Of a DNA stretch of 64,000 bases, positions 24,236 to 34,974 are shown one piece after another. The DNA is from Cryptomeria japonica (lineage: Eukaryota; Streptophyta; Pinopsida; Cupressales; Cupressaceae). Numbering within the stretch: position 1 is the stretch's first letter; each line of letters begins with the position of its first letter. The translations under genes were made by a program, and so were the position numbers. The notes beneath the pieces were generated by a model that worked only from the letters and a program-made list of their open reading frames with translations, was not told the origin of the DNA and did no database searches. The stretch lies in assembly GCF_030272615.1 (NCBI RefSeq), contig NC_081411.1:827940897-828004896 (forward strand), read 5' to 3'.

Positions 24236-26926
24236 TTTGTTTGTAAGTTTGTGTTGAAGTTGATTGAAGATGATGATGAGTTATTGATGAAAGATTGATG
24301 ATTGGTGATTTGTATTGTATGGGGATCTGTAGCACTTTAAGGTAGATGTAACCGAAATTCCTTCTTTGAATTGCTTGTTTGTTTTGAGGAGTTTGGATGT
24401 GATAAGGTGTAGAGAAATCTGAGATGTGTTACAGATTTTGACTACCTAGCAATGAGAGGATTCACTCATGAACTAGTTTTAACCTGCGTAGATGTGTCTC
24501 TTAGGATGAGCTTATCCTAGATGTAGAAACAATCTAAAAGTGATGTGATGTGTTTGATTTCAAGCAATATCTAAAAAGGGATCGTGGGACAAGAACCTCT
24601 TAATGTTTTGAGAGTTGGGACGGATTGATGATGGAATAATGATGTATGAATGAGATGATGGATGTTTTGTTTTCAACTTTCAGTAAAAACTTTGTGTTAC
24701 AAATGGAACAAACTCTACTTCTTCCCTTTCAGGCGTTGGTGGCACTTCTCGAGCTGTGTTGTAGGTGATACAGATGTTTGGGAAGAAGTTGGGATTAATC
24801 TTTCCTCCTTGATTCTTGTGATAACTCAGAGCTCTATATTGCATAAAAGCTCTGCGGTTTAATGATTCGGAATCAAATTCGTTTGTTTTACCTTGAAGAT
24901 AGAGACGCATGCGATGTAGAAAGACTATGTGAGACAAAGATTTGTCTATTGAGATAGAAGAATTTCCTCCTTTTGATTAAAGCCTTTGAGCTTAGTGGTC
25001 TCCTTTTCAAGGTGATATTCTGATGACACTTCTTCTTTCGCAAGATGTGAAGAATGGTCATAAATTTTGTCTCTTTGTTGTTTGTACTTTGTTTTTGGTA
25101 TTTTTGTTTGTTTTTGAGAAATGTTGGATGAATACTGTGTTTTTGGGATTGATTTTCTGATTTTTCTTTGACAAGGAAACAAAGCAAGCACACAAACACA
25201 AGAATGTTGCCTCAAAGGCACAAATGAGTATGGGTCTAGATCAACCCAATCCTTGGACTTGTTTTTGACCCTTCCTTTAGATGTATTTTAAGGTGTATTT
25301 CCAAAGCCTGAAGTCAGCTCAATTCACACTAGGTCTGTAAAATGAACACACTTCAAACACTTTTTATCCCTATGGTCAAATGGCCAGTTGTGATAAATTT
25401 AGCCCACATCTTGATATTTCTTCAACTTTGGTACTACATACCTTATGAATCCCGTCGTGGCAGGTAAGGATGTGATATACTAAGTCTTGCATGAGCATAA
25501 CAAATAGATGATCCCTATGATGGGGGAGTCACCACTTTTATCAAGCCACAAGTGACTTTTCAAAAAGCTATGTTTCTACTCAAGGAAATATGTATGGTGA
25601 GTATCTTGGGAGCAAAACCATCTATGCTCTTGCACTAAATTATATCTCAAATATCCTCAATCAATAGAATGGGTGGGCTACTACTTTAAAGGTGTTTAGT
25701 CATGTTCAATGTTTTTGGACATAAGTTCATTCTGCAGTGACTCACTTAAGAGCCTTGTAACTGGTGGCGGGGCCCATTTGTCCTTTCGGCCAGTTACACT
25801 GTAGGAACAGCTATACCCAAGGCTACAGCTTTCGCTCTCACCTGATTTCTATAGCGGCTCGAAGGATTTACCGCTCGAGGTCGTTCCCAAGAGTATCGAT
25901 CCCTTGGCAGGCCTCTCTTAAAAAGATAAAAATTTTGAGTGTTACTAACACTTTTCTCTTGCACCTAGGACCACGAAAGCCAAGGGAGAGGATAGTGTGT
26001 GTTAGAAGTAGGACCACTCGACCAACTCTTTGCACAAGTGTGCCAAGCACGAAAAACACTTGTTCTTTTTAATCTATCATTGCAATGTGATCTAACTATT
26101 TGGAGATGTTGCTCCAACAATCATGGTGTTCTTTTTAATTTTCAAAGGCAATTGTTTGAGTAAAATAGAATTTGAAAATCCTGGTCAACTTAATGAAAAA
26201 CACGTTTGCATGAAGTAAAATTGCTTTAAAAATGAGACAAGTTGATTGTGAATTTTATTTGCACCAAAAATGGAAGTGTGGATTGTGAGTTTTATCTTGA
26301 TGCAAGAAATAAAATTTGCCTTGTTTATTTTAAGCACCAAAACGAAGTTTGTTTCCTAACTTGCAAAAAAAAATAAAGTTGTTTTTGTATAAGTTTGTGG
26401 TTCTTTTTACCTTGGAACAATGAAATTCTTTTTAAGAGCCCCAAACAAATATGTGATTCTTTTTTTTAAAAGCCCAAAGTTGAAATGTGAAGTTAATTTT
26501 AAACCAAAATAAAAAGTGAATTCATTTTTAAAACCAACTTAAAAAAACAAGTTAGTAAAAAAATATAAATCTACTTTTTAATCTAATTTAAATCTGCACA
26601 AAAGAGAAAAATAGTTAGTAAAATCCGCCTATTTGGTGGGCTTCTACAAGCCTAATTTTTATTTTTTTTTGGTTACAAGGTGATTTGTACAACGTTTTGT
26701 TACAATAGCGCTAGTCTGCGTTTGAACAGAGGCACTATTTAACACAAACGCACTAAAAGAAAGGGAAAGACAGAGAAGGGAAAAGCACTGAAACAGAGTG
26801 AATAGCGCCAAAATAATGTCAAATGCACCAAAATAGTGTCAAAAGCGCAACTTGTGTGACATTTTCAACATTCAAACATGTTATTGGTTAAAAAAAAAAA
26901 AAAAAAAGTTGATCTTTTTGGTGTTT
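24236..26926 (-). other. Long 5' leader of the Gypsy element
   Basis: About 2.7 kb between PBS and gag start, with no credible ORF. A GC-richer block (about 25,750-25,930) stands out from the AT-rich surroundings and contains a strong hairpin. An A run of about 18 (+ strand) lies at 26,890-26,907. Near 26,700-26,870 short direct repeats (AGCGCCAAAATA, ATGCACCAAAATAG) occur. Confidence 0.7.
25756..25798 (-). promoter_or_regulatory. Leader hairpin, possible dimerisation or packaging signal
   Basis: A 9-bp perfect stem (TGTAACTGG pairing with CCAGTTACA) encloses a 25-nt loop containing the self-complementary hexamer GGGCCC. Placed in the gag leader, it resembles retroelement dimer-initiation hairpins. 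This is structural inference only. Confidence 0.4.
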
Positions 26927-26947
26927 GGATTCACGTCGGGTTCACCA
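26927..26947 (-). other. Primer binding site, complementary to plant tRNA-Trp
   Basis: In sense orientation TGGTGAACCCGACGTGAATC starts two bases after the 5' LTR end. Its complement ends in CCA and matches, over 20 bases, the 3' end of plant cytosolic tRNA-Trp(CCA) as I remember it: acceptor strand CGGGTTC, T-stem CACGT, then discriminator A and CCA. Confidence 0.8.
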
Positions 26948-26949
26948 AA

Positions 26950-28751
26950 TGATGCTCTGCAAAAAGGATTAGAAAATCTGTTTGATGGCAACACACATAA
27001 GAGCACAAGAAACAAACATTAGTGTTAGCAACAAAAGATTATCCTAAACAGGCATATCAAGAGAGATATTAAGCATGAAATAGAAAGCATATAAACATAG
27101 AATGAAATAGCTAATCAAGATGCTCGTAGTTGCTCCTCCCTTGTTCCTCTCCTCTCCAAGTCCCAAATGAGTGTAGCTCTCAGCTTTTAGCACTAGCCAT
27201 GGATGCCATATGGAGATTCAAGATGGTTGATTATGATAAGCAAATACTATGCAAGAGTAGATAGTGATGCTATGAAAAAGCTCTATGCTAATGCCAGTAT
27301 AACAACAATACTCTAAATGCTTCCTTTTGCTTGAGGAGAAGGGTTCTATTTATAGAAGAAATGGGGAAATGAAGGGTTAAGATTGAATGGTTTAATCAAG
27401 GGCCAAGTTTGAAAGTTGGGGATCCATGTGCACAATTGGCACCAATAAAATGGTGACAAGTGTCAACATAGGATTGGGTTGAGAGAAGAGGTTGGAGGCA
27501 TTAAAGGCCTGAGAAGACCTCATGGTTATCTAGAAGGTAAGGGTCAAGTCTAAATTAAGATTACCCATTGGATTAAGAGTTAATCCAAGGATAAACCTTT
27601 GTGCAAATGTTTAAGAGATAATCATGGTCAAAGCATTAATGGCCTGATGAGACCTTTGGGTTGGGTAGAGGTTGAGTCAAAACAAATGTTTTAACCATGT
27701 GGGAGGGTTGAATTAACCATTAATGGTTATTGGAGACTTTGGGGATTAAGTGGTTGAAGGTTGAAAGCTTTCAAAGGTTATCCAAGACTTTGAGGGTTAA
27801 TTTGTTGAACACACAAAGCATTAATTGCTTTTCAAAGACTTTGGAGTCTTTGAGAAGTGACTCCAATTTGCTTAGGAATGTGACAATATTTAAGGGATGG
27901 ATTTAGGCTAATTAGGAAGGGTTTAGAAGAATCTAGAAGGGGTTTAGGCATACAAGTGGATTTTGTAGGAAAATGCAAGTGGGAGAAATTTTGGTATTTT
28001 CAATTAAAATAAAATCATTTATTTCAATTAAATGGTGTAATTTGCATTTGGATAAATATTCAAATAAATATTAATTTATTTAAATGAGAAAAATGAAGAT
28101 AAAGCATTAAAATGCTTGAAGACTTTGAGGGAAACCATTAAAGGCTTGAAGACTTTAAGGAAAACCATTAAAGTCTTAAGAAGACTATAGAAGGAAGCCA
28201 TCAAGTTTGAAGACTTTAAAGCCATCAAGTTTGACTACTTTAAGGGAAACCATTAAAGGTTTCAAGTGGGTGAGGATAAATAGGATTTTAAATAAATAAT
28301 TTATTTAAAATAGTTGTGCAACTTGCTTTTGTAGGAAAATACAAGTGGGTGGAGGATAAAGGTGATTTAAATAAATGATTTATTTAAAATAGTTGTGCAA
28401 CTTGCTTTTGTAGGAAAATGCAAGTGGGTGGAGGATAAAGGTGATTTTAAATAAATGATTTATTTATTTAAATGTGAGAGGTGGGATTTTGGGGGATTTA
28501 AATAAATATTAATTTATTTAAATGTGAGAGAATATTTAATTAAATAAATATGATTTATTTATTTAATTAATGGTCTGAATTTGGTTAAGTGAATTAAATC
28601 AAATAAATTGAATAATTTATTTAATTAATAGGAGAATAGGGTTAAGATGAATTAATTAAATATTAATTTAATTAATTATTAATTGATGGTTAAATAATCA
28701 AATAAATACTAAGTATTCATTTAATTAAGTGGACAGATTTATGTGACTACA
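26950..28751 (-). repeat. 5' LTR of the Gypsy element
   Basis: 1,802 bp. Compared with the other LTR it shows two substitutions (near 26,998 and 27,683) and a 3-bp insertion (near 27,752). U3 is the right-hand part, and the TATA box at 27,346-27,354 puts the R/U5 part in the last ~370 bp. Confidence 0.95.
27346..27354 (-). promoter_or_regulatory. LTR TATA box
   Basis: TATAAATAG on the minus strand, about 400 bp from the inner LTR end. It is identical in the other LTR (13,196-13,204). It would place transcription start some 25-30 bp further in the sense direction. Confidence 0.65.
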
Positions 28752-29072
28752 CTACTTTATCATATCCACTTATTGTGGAGTGATAATTCCACATTCAGTG
28801 GGTGATCCACCTCATGTGGACTATTATATTATTTCTCCTACCTACCCACACCTATTTCCTACCTACCCTTGTTTCTTATTGAGCCACATGTCATGTTTGT
28901 GTGCTCACATATCCCTAGCTTTGCCTATATAAGCAAGCTCATCTACATTGTATGTAACAATTTTGATATTATTGATCATTTTCTATTGATGAGAATACAG
29001 TTTATTCTTGTCCTATATTGTGTCTCTATTTTGTACATTTCATTGAGCTCTTGATCTTGGCAAAATCTCACA
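28752..29072 (+). mobile_element. Solo LTR, right part
   Basis: Continues the LTR begun at 12,630 after the Gypsy insertion and its CTACT duplication. It has a TATA box (CCTATATAAGC near 28,924) followed by R/U5-like sequence, and ends AAAATCTCACA. It is followed by ATGAT (29,073-29,077), matching the left-flank duplication. No internal region or second LTR is present, so this is a solo LTR left by LTR-LTR recombination. Confidence 0.85.
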
Positions 29073-29109
29073 ATGATGTGTGCTATTTTATTGAACAACA
29101 TTATGATAG

Positions 29110-29873
29110 TGGTTGTGCTGGTGAGGAAGATGAGGCCAGTGGAAGTGTAGATGAGGGTGATTATACTGATGCTCGAGGTAGTGAGAGTGAAAAAGGGGAT
29201 GTTTGTAGCAAGCACGAGGTGAGCATAGAGCAAGAGGCTAAACAACAACGTGATTCTATTAGAGCTCGTGAACAAGAACAAGGAGGGGCGAGTAACAAGG
29301 AGGTCCACTATTAGTCATTATATGTTGGATTATCTTTATAATGTTTGATTAGTGCAAAATTGAATGTGACTCTTTGTCTCTGTTGGCTATGTGCAGAAAC
29401 AGGCCAATCACAAAAGAGAACATATTAATGGCAGGTTGCACTACTTTTGTCTCTTCCGTCATTGTTCCGAAAATGGAGGTCATCAGTTTTGGGATCTGGG
29501 GAGGCTTAATATGCATAGAGCCAGAGAACATCAACTACCATTTTTGGGGATTGCATGATGCAGTCGTCAACAATGTGGAAGTGGAAAGCGCAGCGTGGTT
29601 CATAGGAAGAAATTGTTGTTGGAGTTGAAAAAGAGGGAGTCTAATATTGAATACCAAATGGGCATACGACGCAGTATGCAAAACAAACGTGTCATTGACC
29701 GGGTCTGTATGAAATATGGCAAGAAAACACATGATGAGCTTCCTACCAAAGGGAAGGAAGAGATAAAGGAAGCAATGCGAGTGTACGATAGCAGTCCAGT
29801 TAGGGAGGCGAGAAGGAAGAAGGTTTTAGAGTTACTGCAAAGAAAGAATATTGCAACAAAGTTAACTTTTTAG
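29110..29873 (+). pseudogene. Gene A, exons after the nested insertions (acidic part, then basic part)
   Basis: After removal of the nested elements the intron opened at 12,512 ends near 29,109 (ATGATAG). The first segment, to about 29,310, is acidic (CAGEEDEASGSVDEGDYTDARGS), but its frame does not match exon 3 exactly, so a small frameshift or other acceptor is likely. The next exon starts at 29,397 after GTGCAG. It encodes a His/Cys-containing stretch (HYFCLFRHCSENGGHQFWDL), one TGA, then a basic coiled region (RKKLLLELKKRES...VLELLQRKN) to TAG at 29,871. Family unknown. Confidence 0.45.
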
Positions 29874-29974
29874 TGATCATATTTTTTTACAGTTTACTAA
29901 ATTCCTTTAAACATGTGAAGAATGAATTATTGAGATATCATATCCTAGTGCCCAAATTTTATGTGACAGTGCAG

Positions 29975-30307
29975 GCCATGGCGAGGAGGTTCTGTCATCG
30001 AAGGCTAATCATGAAACAAATGTGCCAGTGAATGAGGCTGCATCTGTTTCATTGGGGAAGCAAAAAAGAAGAATGCTGCAAAAAAATCAAGGCCGGCTTC
30101 AGGTCATCAAACAAAGAGGGTGTACCTGTTTCATCGAGGAAGCAAAAAAAGAAGAATGTTGCGGAAAAAAGAAGGCGGACTTCGCATCCTGAAACAAACG
30201 TGCTAGCCAATGAGCCTGCATGTGATTCGTCGAGGAAGCAAGAAAAGAAGAATGTTGTAGAAAAAATAAGTCTGACTTCAAATGACGCGACACATTTGTC
30301 ATCGAAG
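29975..30307 (+). pseudogene. Gene A, lysine-rich exon with three ~105-bp repeats
   Basis: Acceptor GTGCAG, donor GAAG|GTGACT. Three tandem units each encode a block like ETNVPVNE, then S-x-x-KQ-K-KKNV-x-EK. Small indels shift the reading frame between units, so no single frame crosses the exon. The KKNVAEKRRR and KKNVVEK blocks resemble nuclear-localisation-type basic tracts. No known domain. Confidence 0.45.
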
Positions 30308-30407
30308 GTGACTATTTGTTGGCTTGTCCATATGTGTGTTTTCATTGCATGGTATGCTTTGAACTGCACTATGTAGTATGTTGACTATTTCGTCCATGTC
30401 ATTGTAG

Positions 30408-31070
30408 GCTGATGGGGTCCGTGGAGGGAGCATGGACTGTCTCGTGGTATTGGATGACACAGAATGCAGTGTGCATTAAGTCAAAAACCTTGGGCGTCTA
30501 TTATGTATAAGTCTATTTTGTCAAAGAAGCTGAAGGAGACGTCGAATAAAAAATTGGGTGCATGCAGTGCCGAGAAGATTATGGAGCAGTCTCGTGACTT
30601 GGGATAGACGATGGATGATATGAGCAAAGAATAGTCAATGCAGTTGCTTGATGACACCGTGTGTAGTGATTCTGAAAAGCCAAGTCCAAAATCTCGGACA
30701 TCTGTTAGGAGGAAGAAGGTGAAGTAGATGACGATTGAAAAATCGAGTGCATGCAGTGGCGAGACGATTGCAGAGCACTCTCCTCAACTGGGGCAGAGGT
30801 TGGAGGATAGCTGCAAAGATGAATAGGTAATGCGGTGCCATTATGCATGACATGTAGTGCTATATCATGACATGGTGTGTTATACTATACAGTAACTCTT
30901 TTTTTATGCAGTTGGCCGCGGTATTGGATGAGAAACTTCAGAAGTCTATTTCGAGGGATAAACTAAAGGAGACAGTGAATGGAAATTTGAGTGCATGCAG
31001 TGGCGAGAAGATTGCAGAGGAGTCCACTCAAATGGGGCAGACATTGGAGGATAAGAGCAGAGATGAATAG
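30408..31070 (+). pseudogene. Gene A, triplicated exon block
   Basis: Three diverged copies of one exon, about 30,408-30,630, 30,640-30,826 and 30,912-31,070. They share SxACSGEKIAEES and G-Q-x-L-E-D-K-S-x-D-E at their ends. Copies 2 and 3 end GAATAG|GT, so a TAG sits directly at the donor. Internal stops (TAG, TGA) occur in copies 1 and 2. This is duplication of exon plus intron within the gene. Confidence 0.45.
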
Positions 31071-31276
31071 GTATTGGGCTCTTCTTTTGGATAACAGGCG
31101 GTTAGGGGCAGTGTTATATTGGAGCATTTTTTATGATGTTGTGGTTTGTGTCCATTACCTGTGTTCCTGTTATTGCCTTAGTCATGTAAAATTCATCGGC
31201 CTTGGTCCACTAGTGTTCATAGGTGTATGGGTTTAATGTGTACTTACACTCTTGTACAATGTGTCACATTTTACAG

Positions 31277-32083
31277 CATAATCTGATAGAAACAAGCATT
31301 GAGAAAGAGTTTGGGGGAAATGATGATGGATGTACAAATGCAGACCGTGACTGCAATGTGGGCAACAGGCCGGGAGAGACAACTACTATGCTACTGTTGT
31401 ACTGCATTGGCATGAATTCATTTAACTATGTTTGATCGAGATGTATAAAGAATTTTATTTAAGCGACCATGTCCACTCATTACTGATGCAGGCAACCGTG
31501 GAAGACAAAGAAGAGTGTGCCAATGAAGATGCTCATGCTATTGCTATTGGAGTTTAAGTCCACCTACTCCTGGATGCAGTGGTTGGGGAAGGCATTGTTG
31601 ATGGCCTGGGGAAGGGTTTAATGTGTCATACTATTCCACTCCCATGACATTGTGCTAAAGTTTGCATCGTCAAAGTCTTTGATGCAAATGCCCAACTGCC
31701 TTTCCTAGGTCCTTTTGCCGATGTCTTGTCGGATTCCCTAAACTCGTGGGCAGTGTGGCCCATTGAAGACCTGGTTTGTTCCCCACTCTTGGTAAGTTTT
31801 GAAGATGACAAGATCCCTTCCTCCGTCTTCTCATTCCATCCTTTACCTTATTTCAATGGAATGAAATAGGCAGCACTCGTATGATGTTGTTTGTATGTGG
31901 CAGGATAAAGTTGGCGAAACTGTCTAGCCACAAAAACAGGATGTTAAACGCGGCCCTGTGATGAGACGGGTAAGTCACAGGTTGCGATCACTTGGCATCA
32001 CCCCTCCTGAGTTGCATAAGAATGAGAAGAAGCATAAAGCATTTTATGGTGTCGTCAACTCCATTGCGCAATCCAGACAGTGA
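31277..32083 (+). pseudogene. Gene A, 3' exons
   Basis: Three further exon-like segments: from 31,277 (after TTACAG), 31,492-31,791 (donor TTG|GTAAGT) and 31,904-32,083 (after GGCAG). The second encodes DANAQLPFLGPFADVLSDSLNSWAVWP-type sequence, here interrupted by a TAA and a TGA. The third ends HKAFYGVVNSIAQSRQ then TGA at 32,081, the likely gene end; a TAG interrupts its start. The protein is unidentified. Confidence 0.45.
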
Positions 32084-33050
32084 ATGCGATAATATTCTTT
32101 GATCATAGTTGTTGTTCCTCTTTCCAAATATTTAGAGCGAGATACTATGGTGGAATTTCAGTCTTGATAGACTTTATTCAGATGGGATTTGGAGATGTTA
32201 TATTGACATGGATTTTACCTTAGCATAGTTTAAACCCTCTAAATTATTGTTTGTCTTAGATGAATTGTACATTATTATTCAACCTTTCTTGCTATTTTAA
32301 GCACCTTTCATGTTACTTTAAGCAAAATAACTGTAAAGGCTTGATTTGTTGGACTCTTTCATGGTGATCTTGCACCATCAACTACCCTTTAATAACTTCA
32401 CAAACCTTTCTTTGGTGCGCAACATTTTTAATAATGATAGTGGATGGTACAATAAAGTCGATGATAGTCGTTTATTGTTCAAGTTTTGTTCAAGGTCTCT
32501 TATATGTTGCATATGCATAGGTTTTGTTATTGCGTACCAATAGAGGGTCCCTGCAACTCTTTTACGTATATAGATGAAGTGGAATGTTTGATTGAAATTG
32601 TGAACCATGTGCTCTTTCCACTGTAGCTTACGACAGTTGAATATACCATTGTTATTGTTTGTTTTTTAACACTGAATTTGAAATGAATTAACAACACAAA
32701 AATAACAAAAAAAAAAAAAATCTATTAAAATACACCAGACTTTCATTATAGTTTCATGGCATATGTGCAATAAGTTGGATGCAGGATGAGGAGTGCTAAC
32801 TGATGGAGTTATCTTCCCAAAACATGGATTCCCAATTGGCAGGTAACCTGCCACCCAAGTGCCCAGTTTAGTGAACATGTCAACTTTATCGAACACGTTA
32901 ACTTTTTGTATCGTGCATAATGTTATTCATTCCAAAAAATGCAACAGATAGCAGTTCCTTTCTTGTTGGCATAAACTATTGTTTCCTGCATTTTTCATGT
33001 TGTCTTGCCCACTTGTCTACAGATACTTCTTTTTGGCATTGTTTGCAGGG
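32084..33050. other. Spacer between gene A and the coiled-coil gene
   Basis: AT-rich, with no supported gene. An A run lies at about 32,707-32,720. Short opposing ORFs near 32,350-32,900 have no recognisable features. The last bases (TTTGCAG before 33,049) look like a splice acceptor for the following exon. Confidence 0.4.
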
Positions 33051-33725
33051 ATGGCAATGGGAAGACCACGAACAAGAAAAAGAAACGGTGTTGAAACATC
33101 TGTTCCACATAATGGAACGCCTGCTACAAATTCAAAGGCGAATGGGATGACCGATGTTCTCACCTCTGACGACGGTTTAGGGAAGTCTGCAAGACAACCA
33201 CTGCCGCCCTTTGTAGACTGGAACGATGGGATGGACACAATGAAGTTTGACACCATGCAAGTAGAACTGCTAATGCAGAAGGTTGAAATGGCCCATGCTA
33301 AAAATGAAAGGCTGAAGGAGATTTTTTCTGATCTTGAATGGAGACTCACTGAAGTGAAAATGAGATGTATCGAACTTAATAAGAAATGCACTGAACTCAA
33401 TAAGAAATGCATGGAACTCAATAAGAAGGTCATGGACTTGGATGATAAGAATACAAACCTTGAGCTAGAAGTGAGTGGTTTGCAGATGGCAAATGAGAGA
33501 CAGGAGGTAGTTCGTGAGGTGTGTGCTAAAAACAACAAAATCATAAGTGACCAGATGCAGGGGATGCTAGATGTTTGTGCGCAACGCGCTCAGTACTGGA
33601 AATAGAGGTATGCGGAGGTGTTTGCCTCTGTAACCAATGAAGATGATGGGAATGATGTGCCTCCCCTTACTCCGACCACTGGGGGAAATAAAATTCATTT
33701 AAATACTCAACCTCTGCCTCTATAA
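33051..33725 (+). pseudogene. Coiled-coil protein gene or last exon, unidentified
   Basis: ATG at 33,051 begins MAMGRPRTRKRNGVETS (basic, NLS-like). 184 codons to TAG at 33,603, and the same frame stays open for another 39 codons to TAA at 33,723. The middle is a long predicted coiled coil whose core is an exact heptad repeat, CxELNKK in three copies, then MDLDDKN and LELEVSGLQMANE. A GCAG just before the ATG suggests this could be the 3' exon of a longer gene. Domain order (basic head, coiled coil) does not identify a family. Confidence 0.5.
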
Positions 33726-34349
33726 CAGGCTTGCACGGTTACAAAAGTTTTCCTGTTCAATAAAACGTCAGTAGTGGTGTAGACTTTTTGTAATCAAACA
33801 TATTCTTTCATTTAGGAAGACACTTTGTATGCTTCATGAATGGTTATTTTCAATAAACTTGATTGACCGAAGTTTTTCTTTCTGGTTCTTTTCTTAGAGA
33901 GCCTTCTTGAACCAATCCCTTGAACCAGTTGTAAAAATATATTAAGTGGCCTTGGCACCTTGTCAAAAAAAATAATAAATAAATAAATGTGATTGACTTC
34001 ACTTAAACATCAATGGTTAAAGATTGGTTTGTTGTACACTTTTTCATGCTTTCTGAATGGTTCTATGTGGCTTTTCTACACGTCTTCTATGATGAATGGT
34101 TTTCGCACTTCTCTTAATAAGTTAATATGACTTCTCAATCAATGTTCGCAAACCAAGGCGGGTGAATCTATACCTGAAACCTAACTTTAGGTCAAAAGCT
34201 TTTTTATAGTGGATTTAAATGAACCACTAATTGTATGATGGCAATTTTTTTTTATAGACTAAAAAAATGCTTATTTATAAATGATGGATAAACTGAATCA
34301 CAAGTACATAAGATAGACTACTCAATGACTATTATTCTTCATAGATATT

Positions 34350-34544
34350 AAATATAAATCAATGAGTATTAACTATTAAAGCTTTACAACATGAAAGGTC
34401 TGTAACTATTAATCTTGCTTGCAATCTTTGCTTGTCTTCATCACTTTAAATATAGATCAATGAGTATTAACTATTAAAGCTTTACGACACGAAAGGTCTG
34501 TAACTATTAATCTTGCTTGCAATCTTTGCTTGTTTTCATCACTT
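34350..34544. repeat. Two tandem ~97-bp units
   Basis: AATCAATGAGTATTAACTATTAAAG-type units start at 34,350 and 34,447 and differ by only a few substitutions, so the duplication is recent. Confidence 0.85.
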
Positions 34545-34734
34545 TTTTTCATATAACCTCTTATATGTAGAGTCCTCCCTCAATAGAAACTCTATTTGAT
34601 CTTGATTCAGTTTAGCCACATCGAAGTTTAGTTTGCTAGTGATTCTACGGTCAGTCTTTCCAACTTGTCATATCATCAAATGTCCAAAAGCTTCTTCTCT
34701 GTCAACCAGTGTGTTTGACTCTTCTCTGTCAATG

Positions 34735-34930
34735 TGTGTTAGTCATGCATTTTACACCATCGATTTTGCAATAAATGGCTATGATTGACTAACCTGTCGC
34801 TAACATGTTGTACGAAAGGTTTGTTTTGGAGCCAGAATAGCTTTAGCCATTAGCGAAAGGTTGCTCAATCGTAGTCGTTAATTGCAAAATCAACAGTGTA
34901 AAATGTGTGACTAACACGCATGTTCGTTAA
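34735..34930. repeat. Palindromic repeat of the dispersed GGAGCCAGAATAG family
   Basis: The left half reads TTTTACACCATCGATTTTGC...GATTGACTAACC...GGAGCCAGAATAGC. The right half is its diverged inverse, ending GCAAAATCAACAGTGTAAAA and then TGACTAACACGCATG. The centre is near 34,848. It may be a small inverted-repeat transposon or two abutting element ends. Confidence 0.6.
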
Positions 34931-34974
34931 TCCATACTGGAATCGCAACCATTAGTTTCGCGTGTAAGTTAAAG

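Larger units (their letters stand above)
12800..28751 (-). mobile_element. Tat-lineage Ty3/Gypsy LTR retrotransposon, full-length but coding-defective
   Basis: A 15,952-bp element on the minus strand, flanked by the 5-bp duplication CTACT (12,795-12,799 and 28,752-28,756). Sense order: 5' LTR (26,950-28,751), PBS, ~2.7 kb leader, gag-protease-G-patch-RT-RNase H-second RNase H-integrase, ~2.3 kb 3' region, polypurine tract, 3' LTR (12,800-14,598). Two RNase H domains before a chromodomain-less integrase are characteristic of the Tat/Ogre lineage. The LTRs differ by two substitutions and one 3-bp indel by eye, so insertion was recent, yet the polyprotein frame has five in-frame stops and one frameshift. 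The element lies inside a solo LTR. Confidence 0.95.
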
